Shown piece after piece: positions 1 through 10,100 of a stretch of DNA of 63,598 nucleotides. Location: NCBI RefSeq assembly GCF_046035435.1, contig NZ_JBFNFH010000009.1; one strand, given 5' to 3'. Numbering within the stretch: the stretch's first letter is position 1; each line of letters begins with the position of its first letter. A model generated the notes under the pieces. It did no database searches, was not told the origin of the DNA, and was given only the letters and a program-made list of their open reading frames with translations. The DNA comes from Helcococcus bovis (lineage in GTDB: Bacteria > Bacillota > Clostridia > Tissierellales > Peptoniphilaceae). The position numbers were made by a program, and so were the translations under genes.

Positions 1-9
1 GGAGAAAAT

Positions 10-1353
10 ATGAAATCAATATTCAAAGTAAAAAAGATATTTGCTATTTTATTAGCTTTGGTATTCTCTTTATCGGTATTTGGTTTTAATAAATCATTTG
101 CTGAAGGAGATATACCATACAAAAAAGAACCTGTAGATGTACCAACTAATTCCGATTTTAGTGTAAAAGCTACAGTGCAACTTGATGGTAAAGTAGATTT
201 AAACTTTGATTTTTCTCAATGGGGAAAATTACAAGATAATGTTTATTTAATGGGAGTTAATAAAGATTGGATATCCGGAACAAAATTAAATAAGAATGAA
301 AATTCAAAGAGTTATTCAATTACAATTTCTACAGATCAATTTAATACATTGTTTGATGAAGGGTTTAAAGTTAAATTACCGGATTTAAATGAGGGAGAAC
401 AATGGAGACCAAAAGAAGATCAAAATAATCGACAAAATGTCCATATACCACAAATTTTAAAAGATTATGTACAAGTAGTTGATAAGTATAAAGAACTTTT
501 ATCAAAGTATAATGAAGCACAAAAGTTCCTTAAAGAAAAACGTGATAAATATGCTCCAAATGAACTTCCAACTATAGAAGAAGCTGTAAAAGCAATAAAA
601 GATAAATACATTGATAAACAATCTTTTACATATAGAATGTTAAAAACAGATTATGAAATATTAGAATTTGAGCTTAATCGATTAGAAAAATTAGAAAAAC
701 AAGCACCAAAAACTGTCAAAGTTACACTAAATACACAATTTATGACGTTAGATAGAAAATGGATTAGAATTCCTAATGCTGTTTCAAAAATGACTAATTT
801 AGAAACAAATGAATCATTTGAATTTAAGATGAGTGATAATGGAGACGTTCCTATAAATGATTTAGTACCAGGTAAATACAAAGTAGAATTTGTATCTGTT
901 CCAGAAGATTCAACTGTTATAAATGGTAAAACATATGATGTTCAAAATCCATATGAATATGAAATATTTGCAGATACACCAGCAGGATTAACTATAACAT
1001 TATCACAATATTTACCATGGACAGAGTTAACACCAGCAACACCAATAAAACCAAGTGTGCCATGGACAGAGTTAACACCGGCAACACCAATAAAACCAAG
1101 TGTACCATGGACAGAGTTGACACCGGCAACACCAATAAAACCAAGTGTACCATGGACAGAGTTAACACCGGCAACACCAATAAAACCAAGTGTGCCATGG
1201 ACAGAGTTGACACCAGCAACACCAATTAAAGTAGAAGAAAATAGTAAACAAGAAAATCCAAATACAGGAGATTCAGGAGTTGTATTATCTTTTGCTACAA
1301 TGGTTATTTCAGGATTAGCACTATTTTCAACAAAGAGAAAATTTTCTAAATAA
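10..1353 (+). CDS. sortase-anchored surface protein with proline/threonine-rich tandem repeats
   Basis: A 447-residue secreted wall protein of unknown function. It has a lysine-rich signal peptide (about residues 1-31) and a charged, partly helical middle (about 150-235, likely coiled coil). Five copies of a 15-residue unit beginning PWTELTPATPIK follow from residue 336. The C-terminus is a sorting signal: NPNTG (a variant of LPXTG), a hydrophobic stretch and a basic tail ending KRKFSK. Sortase would cleave in NPNTG and attach the protein to peptidoglycan. The repeats probably form a wall-spanning stalk (inference). The ATG follows GGAG at 1-4; the promoter lies outside the window. No ligand-binding domain is recognised; adhesin is a guess. 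Confidence 0.8.
   Translation: MKSIFKVKKIFAILLALVFSLSVFGFNKSFAEGDIPYKKEPVDVPTNSDFSVKATVQLDGKVDLNFDFSQWGKLQDNVYLMGVNKDWISGTKLNKNENSKSYSITISTDQFNTLFDEGFKVKLPDLNEGEQWRPKEDQNNRQNVHIPQILKDYVQVVDKYKELLSKYNEAQKFLKEKRDKYAPNELPTIEEAVKAIKDKYIDKQSFTYRMLKTDYEILEFELNRLEKLEKQAPKTVKVTLNTQFMTLDRKWIRIPNAVSKMTNLETNESFEFKMSDNGDVPINDLVPGKYKVEFVSVPEDSTVINGKTYDVQNPYEYEIFADTPAGLTITLSQYLPWTELTPATPIKPSVPWTELTPATPIKPSVPWTELTPATPIKPSVPWTELTPATPIKPSVPWTELTPATPIKVEENSKQENPNTGDSGVVLSFATMVISGLALFSTKRKFSK
1015..1230 (+). repeat. 45-bp coding tandem repeat, 4 full copies plus a partial fifth
   Basis: Units start at 1015, 1060, 1105, 1150 and 1195, each opening with CCATGG. They differ only at scattered, mostly silent positions (GTG/GTA, TTA/TTG, CCA/CCG). 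The fifth copy diverges after PIK. Near identity suggests recent expansion or ongoing copy-number change by slippage or recombination, which would change stalk length without breaking the frame. Confidence 0.95.
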
Positions 1354-1442
1354 AATATAATTAAAAGTAATATATTTTATTCAATGTATAGAAATTAAAA
1401 AGATTTTGTTGAATTTGAAATTTAATATATAAATATATGGAG

Positions 1443-1474
1443 AATCAAAATTATTTTTTTGATTTTCTTTTTGT
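1443..1474 (+). terminator. Rho-independent terminator of the surface protein gene
   Basis: AATCAAAA (1443-1450) and TTTTGATT (1457-1464) form an 8-bp stem with a 6-base loop, followed by a T-rich run. It lies 90 bp after the stop codon. Confidence 0.6.
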
Positions 1475-1574
1475 CTAATTTATTTATGTAATATTGTAAA
1501 TTCATATCTGAACATGCTGAAATTTATAACTATTTTAGTAGATTTTATTTTTTAAATTTGATAAAATATTACTA

Positions 1575-1588
1575 TATCAATTTTGATA
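1575..1588. promoter_or_regulatory. inverted repeat upstream of nox, possible operator
   Basis: TATCAA-TT-TTGATA is an exact dyad 26 bp before the NADH oxidase start. A second TTGATA lies at 1558. It does not match the redox repressor Rex consensus known from clostridia, so the regulator is unknown. Position and symmetry are the only evidence. Confidence 0.3.
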
Positions 1589-1614
1589 AAAATTTATTTA
1601 AGGGAGACAAATAA

Positions 1615-2952
1615 ATGAGTAAAATAATAGTGGTTGGAGCTAATCATGCAGGCACTGCAGCGATTAGAACGATTTTAAATAATTATCCTGAACATGAACT
1701 GACAATATATGATAGTAATAACAATATTTCATTTTTAGGTTGTGGGATGGCTTTATGGATTGGTAATCAAATTTCTAAGCCAGATGGACTTTTCTATGCA
1801 AGTAAAGAAGAGTTTGAATCAAAAGGTGCTAAAGTTTATATGGAAGCAGAAGTTTATGATGTTGATTTTGATTCAAAGAAAGTTTTTGTTAGATTTAAGG
1901 ATGGTAGAGAAGTAACTGATAGTTATGACAAATTAATTTTGGGTACAGGTTCACTTCCTATTACACCAAATATTCCTGGAAAAGATTTAGAAAACGTTCA
2001 GCAAGTAAAATTGTATCAAAATGCTGTTGAAGTTGTTGAAAAATTAAATAATCCAGAAATAAAGGATATAACAGTTGTTGGAGCTGGATATATTGGTGTT
2101 GAATTAGTAGAAGCTTTTGAAAGACATGGTAAAAATGTTACTTTAATTGATATTACAGAAACTGTATTACCGGCATATTATGATGAACCATTTACGGACT
2201 TAATGAGAGATAATTTGAAAAATCATAATATTAATTTAGAACTTGGTCAAATGGTTAAAGAAATAAAGGGAACTGATGGAAAGGTTAGTTCTGTTTTAAC
2301 TGATAAAAAAGAAATAAAAGCTGATATGGTAATTATGTGCATCGGATTTAGACCAAATACATCACTTGGAAATGATAAATTAGAATTATTTAGAAATAAC
2401 GCATATTTAGTAAATAATAAGCAAGAAACAAGTATTAAGGATGTTTATGCTATTGGTGACTGTGCAACAGTATATGATAATTCAATTGACAATACTAACT
2501 ATATAGCATTAGCTTCTAACGCAGCAAGAAGTGGTATTGTTGCTGGACATAATGCAGCAGGTGGAGATGTAGAGTCTAATGGAGTTCAAGGATCTAATGG
2601 GATTAGTATTTATGGATTAAATATGGTATCTACCGGTATAACTGTTGGTAAAGCTGAAAAATTAGGAATTGATGTTTTATATACAGATTTTGACGATACT
2701 CAAAAACCTGGATTTATTGAAACGAAAAATCCTAATGTAAAAGTAAGAATTGTATATGATAAAAATACTAGAATTGTGCTTGGAGCACAAATGGCATCAG
2801 AATATGATATGTCAATGGGTATTCATATGTTCTCATTGGCTATTCAAGAAGGAGTTACAATTGATAGATTAAAATTATTAGATTTATTCTTCTTGCCTCA
2901 CTTCAATCAACCATATAACTATATTGCAATGGCTGCAATAAATGCAAAATAA
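1615..2952 (+). CDS. nox: FAD-dependent NADH oxidase (H2O-forming type)
   Basis: A 445-residue flavoprotein of the NADH oxidase/peroxidase/CoA-disulfide reductase family, acting in the cytosol. It has an N-terminal FAD Rossmann motif (VVGANHAG), redox-active Cys43 in SFLGCGM, His11, a second NAD-binding motif (VVGAGYIGVELVEAF, about residues 160-175) and the conserved AIGDCA near the flavin. The family reduces O2 to water with NADH; in an anaerobe this removes oxygen and regenerates NAD+. Water-forming activity rather than CoA-disulfide reductase is the likelier call, but the two are hard to separate by sequence. Start ATG follows AGGGAGAC. It is monocistronic with its own terminator. Confidence 0.88.
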   Translation: MSKIIVVGANHAGTAAIRTILNNYPEHELTIYDSNNNISFLGCGMALWIGNQISKPDGLFYASKEEFESKGAKVYMEAEVYDVDFDSKKVFVRFKDGREVTDSYDKLILGTGSLPITPNIPGKDLENVQQVKLYQNAVEVVEKLNNPEIKDITVVGAGYIGVELVEAFERHGKNVTLIDITETVLPAYYDEPFTDLMRDNLKNHNINLELGQMVKEIKGTDGKVSSVLTDKKEIKADMVIMCIGFRPNTSLGNDKLELFRNNAYLVNNKQETSIKDVYAIGDCATVYDNSIDNTNYIALASNAARSGIVAGHNAAGGDVESNGVQGSNGISIYGLNMVSTGITVGKAEKLGIDVLYTDFDDTQKPGFIETKNPNVKVRIVYDKNTRIVLGAQMASEYDMSMGIHMFSLAIQEGVTIDRLKLLDLFFLPHFNQPYNYIAMAAINAK

Positions 2953-2961
2953 AATATTTAC

Positions 2962-2998
2962 AAATACCTGTTGGATTTATTTTCAACAGGTATTTTTG
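2962..2998 (+). terminator. Rho-independent terminator of nox
   Basis: AAATACCTGTTG (2962-2973) pairs perfectly with CAACAGGTATTT (2984-2995) across a 10-base loop, and the stem runs into a T tract. Confidence 0.88.
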
Positions 2999-3094
2999 TG
3001 GAGATTTTATTATTTTTTAAAATTTAGGTATATTTAAATGATAATTTTAAATGCAATATGATTATTAATGATATATAATTAAATATGTATAGGG

Positions 3095-3138
3095 AAAATT
3101 TTATCATTTAAAATACATGTTTTTTGTGATAAAATTTT
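3095..3138 (+). promoter_or_regulatory. 12-bp perfect inverted repeat in the leader of the NusG-II operon
   Basis: AAAATTTTATCA (3095-3106) and TGATAAAATTTT (3127-3138) are exact complements with a 20-base loop. They end 16 bp before the ATG at 3155, just upstream of the ribosome site. A possible -10 (TATAAT, 3074-3079) precedes it. It could be a leader hairpin limiting translation, a weak attenuator or a binding site; no known riboswitch class is recognised. Confidence 0.4.
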
Positions 3139-3154
3139 AAGGTTAGGAGTTAAA

Positions 3155-3544
3155 ATGAAATTGACAAAGGGAGATAAAATTTTAGTTATAATTCTTGTTG
3201 TTTTCAGTATTTTGTTTGCTTATTACATGGCAAATGTAAATAAAAATACTACAGGAAAATATGTAAGTATACAGATTAATGGTGAAGAGATAAATGCTAT
3301 TAAATTTTCAAAGGATATTATTGGAGAAAAGTATACGATTGAAACGGAATATGGTAAGAATGTTATACAATTTGGAGATAATGAGATTAAAATTATAGAA
3401 TCATCATGTCTAGATAAATTGTGCATCAAACAAGGAACAATAAGTCAAGTAGGTCAATTATTAGTTTGCTTGCCAAATAGATTAGTAATTGAAATAAAAT
3501 CTGATGGACAAAATCAAAATAATATAGATAGTACGGTATTTTAA
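3155..3544 (+). CDS. NusG domain II-containing membrane-anchored protein
   Basis: 129 residues: an N-terminal membrane segment (about 9-26) and an extracytoplasmic beta domain carrying the CxxxxC pattern SSCLDKLCIKQG and the LVCLPNRLVIEI block typical of the NusG_II family. Despite the name this is not a transcription factor; the family's function is unsettled. It is usually adjacent to a Gx transporter/heptaprenyl-diphosphate-synthase-I-like protein, and here that gene starts 1 bp after its stop. Both may act together in envelope redox or transport (inference from co-occurrence). Confidence 0.8.
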   Translation: MKLTKGDKILVIILVVFSILFAYYMANVNKNTTGKYVSIQINGEEINAIKFSKDIIGEKYTIETEYGKNVIQFGDNEIKIIESSCLDKLCIKQGTISQVGQLLVCLPNRLVIEIKSDGQNQNNIDSTVF

Positions 3545-3545
3545 T

Positions 3546-4064
3546 ATGAATAGAGATATAAGAGATATGGTGTATACAGGGTTATTAATTGCTATGGCAT
3601 TAGCCGTGTCATTGGTTGAAAGAATGATACCAATACCATTTGTCATGCCGGGAGCAAAGCTCGGACTGTCTAATATGGTAATATTAGTAACTTTGATTAT
3701 ATATGGATTTAGTAGAGGAATAATTGTTGCATCACTTAAGTCAATTTTATTAATGATGATAATTGGTTTTGGACCGAGTTTTATATATAGTTTTGTAGGT
3801 GCTATTTTTAGCACTATTATGATGTGGATAGCATATAGATATTTTAATCAAAGAATTATGATATTTAGTGTTATAGGGGTGAGTATAATTGGAGCTGTTT
3901 CACATAATTTTGCACAGGTTACTGCTGCAGCGTACATTCTGAAGTCGCTTATGCTTTATACTTATTTCCCATTTTTAACAATAATAGGGATTATTACGGG
4001 ATATTTTGTTGGGTTAGGATCGCATAATGTGGCTTCTCATTTGAAAAAAATTGAAAAATTTTAA
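3546..4064 (+). CDS. Gx transporter family membrane protein (Hpre_diP_synt_I-like)
   Basis: 172 residues with about five hydrophobic segments and the conserved start MVYTGLLIAMALAVSLVE followed by PGAKLGLSN. The family was once named heptaprenyl diphosphate synthase component I, but resembles ECF-type substrate-binding (S) membrane proteins. The substrate is unknown. It follows the NusG-II gene by 1 bp and precedes radC by 9 bp. There is no ribosome site of its own, so translation is probably coupled. Confidence 0.78.
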   Translation: MNRDIRDMVYTGLLIAMALAVSLVERMIPIPFVMPGAKLGLSNMVILVTLIIYGFSRGIIVASLKSILLMMIIGFGPSFIYSFVGAIFSTIMMWIAYRYFNQRIMIFSVIGVSIIGAVSHNFAQVTAAAYILKSLMLYTYFPFLTIIGIITGYFVGLGSHNVASHLKKIEKF

Positions 4065-4073
4065 GGAGCAATT

Positions 4074-4766
4074 ATGAACAATTATACTATAAAAGATTTA
4101 TCTTTGAATGATAGACCTATGGAAAAAATGATGAATTTAGGAGTAGAAAGTTTGAGTGATATCGAACTTTTGGCTATTTTAATTGGAAGCGGTACCAAAA
4201 AGAAAAATGCAATTGCTTTAGCTGATGATATTTTAAGAGTTAAACATAAGGAAAATAATTTGCTATATACTTCTATTGAAAAGCTAATGGAAATAGAAGG
4301 TATAGGACTTACAAAATCTTGTAGAATAATTTCTGGATTGGAGCTTGGAAAGAGATTAAGCAAAATGGATAGATTTAATCAAATTTCATTTGATTCTCCA
4401 GAATCTGTGGCAAATTATTTGTACATTCATTATAACAACTCTACAAAAGAAGAATTTTGCATTTTATTTTTGGACACTAAAAATAGAGTGATATCTGTAG
4501 ATACAATTTCAATAGGTACTATAAATCAATCTTTGGTGCATCCAAGAGAAGTATTTAGAAGTGCTATATTGAAAAATTGTAATAGTATAATTTTGGCACA
4601 CAATCATCCTAGTGGTGATCCTACACCAAGTAGAGAAGACGTTCTAATTACAGAAAGATTAATAAAAGCTGGAGAATATCTAGGTATAAAAATCTTAGAT
4701 CATCTTGTAATTGGAAAAAATAAATTTATAAGTTTAAGAGAGAAAAAATTAGTAAAGGGATTTTAA
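4074..4766 (+). CDS. radC: RadC family JAB-domain protein
   Basis: 230 residues: an N-terminal helix-hairpin-helix region (IEGIGLTKSCRIISGLELG) and a C-terminal JAMM/MPN domain with the metal site HNHPSGD starting at His176. RadC was named for DNA repair, but its biochemical role is unproven. It lies just upstream of mreB, a gene order seen in many bacteria. The ATG follows AAGGAGCA. Confidence 0.92.
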   Translation: MNNYTIKDLSLNDRPMEKMMNLGVESLSDIELLAILIGSGTKKKNAIALADDILRVKHKENNLLYTSIEKLMEIEGIGLTKSCRIISGLELGKRLSKMDRFNQISFDSPESVANYLYIHYNNSTKEEFCILFLDTKNRVISVDTISIGTINQSLVHPREVFRSAILKNCNSIILAHNHPSGDPTPSREDVLITERLIKAGEYLGIKILDHLVIGKNKFISLREKKLVKGF

Positions 4767-4767
4767 T

Positions 4768-5781
4768 ATGGGATTATTAAGTATATTTGGGGCAAATCTT
4801 GCTATTGATTTGGGAACAGAAAATACAAGAGTATATAAAGAAAAAGAAGGTATAATTATAAATGAATCATCGGCAGTAGCATTTGATACAAGAACTGCAG
4901 ATGTGGTCGCTATTGGAAACAGTGCTCATGAAATGTATGGAAAATCACCTGAAAATATTATGATTTTAAAACCATTGGAAGAAGGTAAAATAGCAAATTT
5001 TGAAGTAACTAAAATTATTTTTAAATATTGTATAGATAAGGCAATAGAAGGTTTTAATTTATTTCAACCTAAAGTAGTTATTACGGCTCCAAGTGGAATA
5101 TCCGATATTGAGCTTAGAGCATTAGAAGATGCTTGTACATATTCTGGAGCAAGAGATGTATATATTGTAGAGTCTACTTTGGCAAGTGCAATTGGAAGTG
5201 AATTTGATATTTCTAAAAATGAAGGAAGACTAATTGTAAATTTTGGAGCTGGTAGCACTGAAATTTCAATTATAAGTATGAATGGTATTGTAATATCTAA
5301 AAATATAAAATATGGTGGAGACTATATTGACCAAGAAATAATTGATTATGTTTATGATAATCATTCATTAATAATTGGAAAAAATACTGCAAAAGAAATT
5401 AAAGAGACTATTGCAGCAATTGGAGAAGTAACAACTTATGATGAACTTGAAATAAGTGGTAGAGATGTTATGACTGGTATGCCATCAAGTATTATGATTA
5501 AAACTTCTGATGCGATTGAAGCTATTAAGGATACATTTAATATTATACTTGAAGAAATAAGATATGTATTAGAAAAAAATCCTCCAGAATTATCAAGAGA
5601 TATATTAAAAAATGGGATATTTATTACAGGTGGCGGAAGTAAATTAAAAAACTTAAATTTATATATGGAAAAAGAATTAGGATTGAGAGTCGTAAAATCT
5701 GAAAATCCATTTACTGATGCTATAAATGGTGCTGGAAAAATAATTAGTAATTTAGAAGAATATAAGAAAATTGGGAAATAA
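4768..5781 (+). CDS. mreB: rod shape-determining protein MreB
   Basis: 337-residue actin-fold ATPase that forms membrane-associated filaments positioning the elongation peptidoglycan machinery. The phosphate-1 motif AIDLGTENTRVY, the phosphate-2 region (NFGAGSTEISII) and the adenosine motif GIFITGGGSKL are visible. GTEN replaces the more common GTAN/GTSN, a mild divergence. It starts 1 bp after radC and is followed directly by mreC, mreD and a class B PBP, the classical elongation operon. Confidence 0.93.
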   Translation: MGLLSIFGANLAIDLGTENTRVYKEKEGIIINESSAVAFDTRTADVVAIGNSAHEMYGKSPENIMILKPLEEGKIANFEVTKIIFKYCIDKAIEGFNLFQPKVVITAPSGISDIELRALEDACTYSGARDVYIVESTLASAIGSEFDISKNEGRLIVNFGAGSTEISIISMNGIVISKNIKYGGDYIDQEIIDYVYDNHSLIIGKNTAKEIKETIAAIGEVTTYDELEISGRDVMTGMPSSIMIKTSDAIEAIKDTFNIILEEIRYVLEKNPPELSRDILKNGIFITGGGSKLKNLNLYMEKELGLRVVKSENPFTDAINGAGKIISNLEEYKKIGK

Positions 5782-5783
5782 AT

Positions 5784-6611
5784 ATGTTATATTATAATGA
5801 AAAAAAACAAAATAAAAAGCATGTTATAAGAATATTGACTTTATTAATTATAATATTTTTATCCATTATAAATCCAAATACAAATAACTATTTGACAAAT
5901 GCTTTTGGAATAATAACAAAACCATTTACTTTAGTAACATCTTTAATTACAAATGGAGTTAATGATGTTATAGATTTTACATTTGGAACTAAACCAAATA
6001 GAGATTTAGTTAATAAGCTAAAAGCAGAAAATGAAGAGTTACAAAAACAAGTTAAAGACTTGAGTTTTGTTGTAGAAAATAAAGAGTACTTAAAGCAAAA
6101 TTATGACTTCATGAGAAAAGCGAATCTATTAAATGCTAAAGTTATAATGCAAGATAATGATATATTTTTTAATGATTTTAAGATAAATAAAGGGTCATTA
6201 AATGGAATAAAAGTTGGAGATATTATAGTTAACGCATATAATGACAGTAATTCAAAAGGAGCACTTACAGGTGTTGTTACTTCTGTTGGTTTAAATTCTT
6301 CAGATGTTTCATCAATATTAAATTCAAAATACAATATAACATTTGTTGATGTAAAGTCTGAAATAACAGGTGTTATAAATGAAAGATTTGATGGATATTT
6401 GTACGGATATTTATTAGAAAAAAAAGACATTAAAGTTGGCGAAAAAATATATACATCTGGTACGGGTGGAAGATATCCAAGGGGGATATATATAGGTGAA
6501 GTAGTTGAAGTTACAGAAAGTACAGATAGATTGAAAAAAATTGTAAAAATTAAAAGTCCAATTAATTTTTCAAAAATGTACAACGTTTATGTGTTACCAG
6601 TTAAGGAGTAA
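5784..6611 (+). CDS. mreC: rod shape-determining protein MreC
   Basis: 275 residues: a short basic cytoplasmic tail, one membrane segment (about 16-36), a coiled coil (about 70-100, AENEELQKQVKDL) and an extracytoplasmic beta-barrel region with YPRGIYIGEV. MreC links MreB filaments to PBP2 and activates it. The stop codon overlaps the mreD start region. Confidence 0.92.
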   Translation: MLYYNEKKQNKKHVIRILTLLIIIFLSIINPNTNNYLTNAFGIITKPFTLVTSLITNGVNDVIDFTFGTKPNRDLVNKLKAENEELQKQVKDLSFVVENKEYLKQNYDFMRKANLLNAKVIMQDNDIFFNDFKINKGSLNGIKVGDIIVNAYNDSNSKGALTGVVTSVGLNSSDVSSILNSKYNITFVDVKSEITGVINERFDGYLYGYLLEKKDIKVGEKIYTSGTGGRYPRGIYIGEVVEVTESTDRLKKIVKIKSPINFSKMYNVYVLPVKE

Positions 6612-6613
6612 TG

Positions 6614-7111
6614 ATGAAAGGTTTAAAAATTATAATTTTATTTATTATCAACTTACTTGTTGATTTGACAATTTTATCAAAATATAATTTATATGGTGTT
6701 GTTCCAAGCATTACTATTCCTTTAATTATTGTACTTTCAATATATGCAAAAAAAGAGAATATTGTATATTATGGACTATTTCAAGGATTAATACAAGATA
6801 TAGCATTTGGTAATACTCTAGGAGTAAAGGCGCTATTATTCTATTTAATTTCATATTATGTATATTCATTTAACATAAATGAACACAAGAATTTAGCGAA
6901 AAATTATGTATATTTAATAATTGCCATAATTTTTAAAAAGATATATGTTATTGTTATGAATTTAATCATATATAGAAACCCAAGTGTAATATTTAAGGAA
7001 TTATTTAATTTTTCAATATTAATTGAAATTATAGTAAGTTTAGTATTTTTCACATTTATTAATTTTATTATGTATCGTATTGAAAAAAATAAATTAAGAA
7101 GTATAGTATAG
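6614..7111 (+). CDS. mreD: rod shape-determining protein MreD
   Basis: Small polytopic membrane protein (165 residues, about five to six hydrophobic segments) containing the family-type QGLIQDIAFG motif. Two ATGs lie in tandem at 6611 and 6614. AAGGAG at 6603-6608 is better spaced (5 nt) for 6614. MreD sits in the elongasome with MreC and PBP2. The call rests on topology, motif and position between mreC and the PBP gene. Confidence 0.88.
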   Translation: MKGLKIIILFIINLLVDLTILSKYNLYGVVPSITIPLIIVLSIYAKKENIVYYGLFQGLIQDIAFGNTLGVKALLFYLISYYVYSFNINEHKNLAKNYVYLIIAIIFKKIYVIVMNLIIYRNPSVIFKELFNFSILIEIIVSLVFFTFINFIMYRIEKNKLRSIV

Positions 7112-7119
7112 GAGGAGAT

Positions 7120-10100
7120 ATGAAAAAAAGTAGATTGAGAATTGTTTTCGTAGTTTTCTTAATAGCCTTCTTAATTTTAATATCAAGACTTTTTGAATTA
7201 ACTGTTATAAATGGAGCAAAATATAAAAAGTTTTCAGATAATAATCGTATTAAACAAATTAATCTAGATTCGACTAGAGGAATTATATACGATAGAAATG
7301 GTATTGCTCTTGCAGATAATAAACCAATATATTCTTTAGTTGCGTATAAAGATAGATTTAGTTCTTTATCAGATACAGATAAAAAAAATACACTTCTTGA
7401 AGTTACAAAATTTCTTGAAAATGAAGGAATAAATTTTGCTAATAATAGTAAATTTGGCATTTATGAATTTATGTATAAAGAAAAAAATGATTATTTCAAA
7501 GAAAAAACATTACCAGATGAAAAAGTTATAAAAGCAATTCAAGATAAAAAAATTTTAGAAAAAATATTTTTATCTAGCTATAAATATGACGACAACAAAA
7601 TCATTTTTTATCCAATTAAAAGGATGAGAGATTATATAAATTTAAGAGGTACTCAAATGCCACTTAAATTAAAATTTGAAAATAATAAGATTGAAATTGA
7701 ATTTGAAAAAAATGAACAATATGATAGATTACTAAAAAATAAAGAAATAACTGATTCAACAAAACCAATAGATTATTTTATTGATAAAGTTATAAATGAT
7801 GACAGTTTTTTAGATTATTTGATATCGCATCCATTATCGAGAAAAATAATATATGATGTATTAAAAGAAAATAAAAAAGAATCTAATATTATTTTGTCAG
7901 ATATTGTTTTTAATTTAGATAGAAACTTTATAGAAGAAAAAGCTAGATTAAATAAAGTTAGTCCTAAGATTACACTTACTTCAGATGCAAAATCAGATTT
8001 TTTAAATTTAGTAAAAGATTTATCTATAAAAAAATTATTAGAAACAGCTTATAGTGATAAAGATCAACTAGTGATTCCAGCAAGTAAATTAATAATTTTA
8101 TTAGAAAAAAATGGAATTAAAACAAATATAAAATTTAATATAAATGAAGAAAAGAAAAAAGTAGAATTATATTATGCTGAAGATAGCCATAATATTAATT
8201 CTAACTTGACACCTGTAGATGCATTAATAAAATATGCAAAAGATTCAAATCTTTTAGATAATTTTATAATTTCTGATGATATAATTTATTATGCACAATC
8301 ATCTATTTTTGAATCAGGGATTTATCCAAAAATATATTTAAAAGATTGGCAATATTCTTATATAAAAGATAAAGAAGATTTAATAGATGGAGAAAGGAAA
8401 GACATTTCTGCTAAAGAATTTTTTGAAAAATATTCAAAAGAATTTAATTTAGATTTTAATGACGTGTATCTAAAGTATTCAACTTTATCTATTTTAGAAA
8501 AAATTAATTCTAGAGGATATTTGGCATATGCACCAATCGAAATTGCAAAAAATTTAAATAAAAATTCTATAGTTCAAATTGAAGAAAGAATACCAAAAGA
8601 TTCTGGATTTGAAATTATACTTGAATCAAATAGAAACTATCCATTTAGAAATACTGCATCACATATGCTAGGATATATTGGTAAAATTTCGAGTGAAAAA
8701 GAAATTGATGAATATGTAGAATATAAGAAATATGATTTAAATGATATTATAGGAAAATATGGTCTGGAAGAAAGTTTTGAAGATACACTTAGGGGATCAA
8801 AAGGAAAAAGATTAGTGTATACAGATGTTTATGGAAAAACGACAGATGTAATAGAAGAAACAAAATCTGTACCAGGAAATAATCTATATACTTCAATAGA
8901 TATAAATTTACAAAGACAAACTGAAAAAATTATTGAGGATTTATTATATTCAGTAAATACTGGTGCAAATTATCAATCATATTTTGGACAATATGGAATT
9001 ACAGCCGCTCCTAAAGCTAAAATAGCATCTGCTGTTGTTATAGACACTAAAACAGGACAAGTTTTGTCTATGGTTTCTAAACCTGATTATGATCCAAACT
9101 TGTTTGTAAATGGAATTTCAAATTACGCTTGGGATAAATTAAATAATCTTGATCCTAATGACATTTACGCTCCAAGACCAATATTGAACAATGTAGTGCA
9201 GTCTGCATTTATACCTGGATCAACATTTAAGACTGTTGTATCACTTACAGCTTTAGAAAAAGGATTAGATCCAAACGATCCTATTTATACGGGTGGATAT
9301 ATTGAAGTTGGAGATAATAGATTCTATGAACTTTTATTCTCTCAAACGGGAGGAACTTGGGGAAATCTAAACTTATATGATGCACTTAAAGTTTCAAGTA
9401 ACTTTTATTTCTATGTTTTAGGATTAGGATATAATCCTGAAAAGCAAAATGATGTAAATGTACAAGTTACATTGGATGATATAAATAACATGACTAAAAA
9501 ATTAGGATTGCAAAATCCTACTGGGATAGAAATAAATTATCCTATAGAATCTGGAGGAACATCACCAAGTATTGAAGGTAAGAGAAATATAGTAAGGATT
9601 CAATTAAGATATTATTTAGAAAATAATTTACAAAAATATTCCAAAAAAGATGTAAAAGTAAATGATATTAAACTAAAAAATGATATAAATACAATAATTT
9701 CTTGGGTAGATAAAGGTGCAGATAATTCTAGAGATGATATAATTAAAAATTTAGAAAGTATGGGTTATGAAGCTGAAAAAATAATAGAAGGTCAAAATGA
9801 TAATTTGGCTGATAGAATAAAATATACTTATTTAAATTTAGCTGTTTGGACCACATCCGATTCACTAAATATGGTTATCGGACAAGGACAAAATTCTTAT
9901 ACACCTATGCAAATGGCTCAATTAGCGTCTATTATAGCAAATGATGGAAAATTAATGCATCCAACATTAATTAATAAAATAGAAAATTATGATAATAGTA
10001 AGCTTATATTTTCACAAACACCAAAATCGAAAGATACAGGTATAAACATTAATAGTTTTAAGGCTGTTAAAGAAGGAATGAGAAGAGCATCTACTGATGT

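Noticed and set aside
992..1229. Overlapping ORFs on both strands of the repeat region
   Set aside because: They are the 45-bp repeat read in other frames (stop-free by periodicity); no ribosome site or family match.
1615..1615. Rex-regulated nox promoter
   Set aside because: The dyad TATCAA-TT-TTGATA does not match the clostridial Rex consensus TTGTTAAnnnnTTAACAA.
7068..7460. 130-codon minus-strand ORF at the PBP2 start
   Set aside because: Antisense shadow of mreD/mrdA with no start signal.
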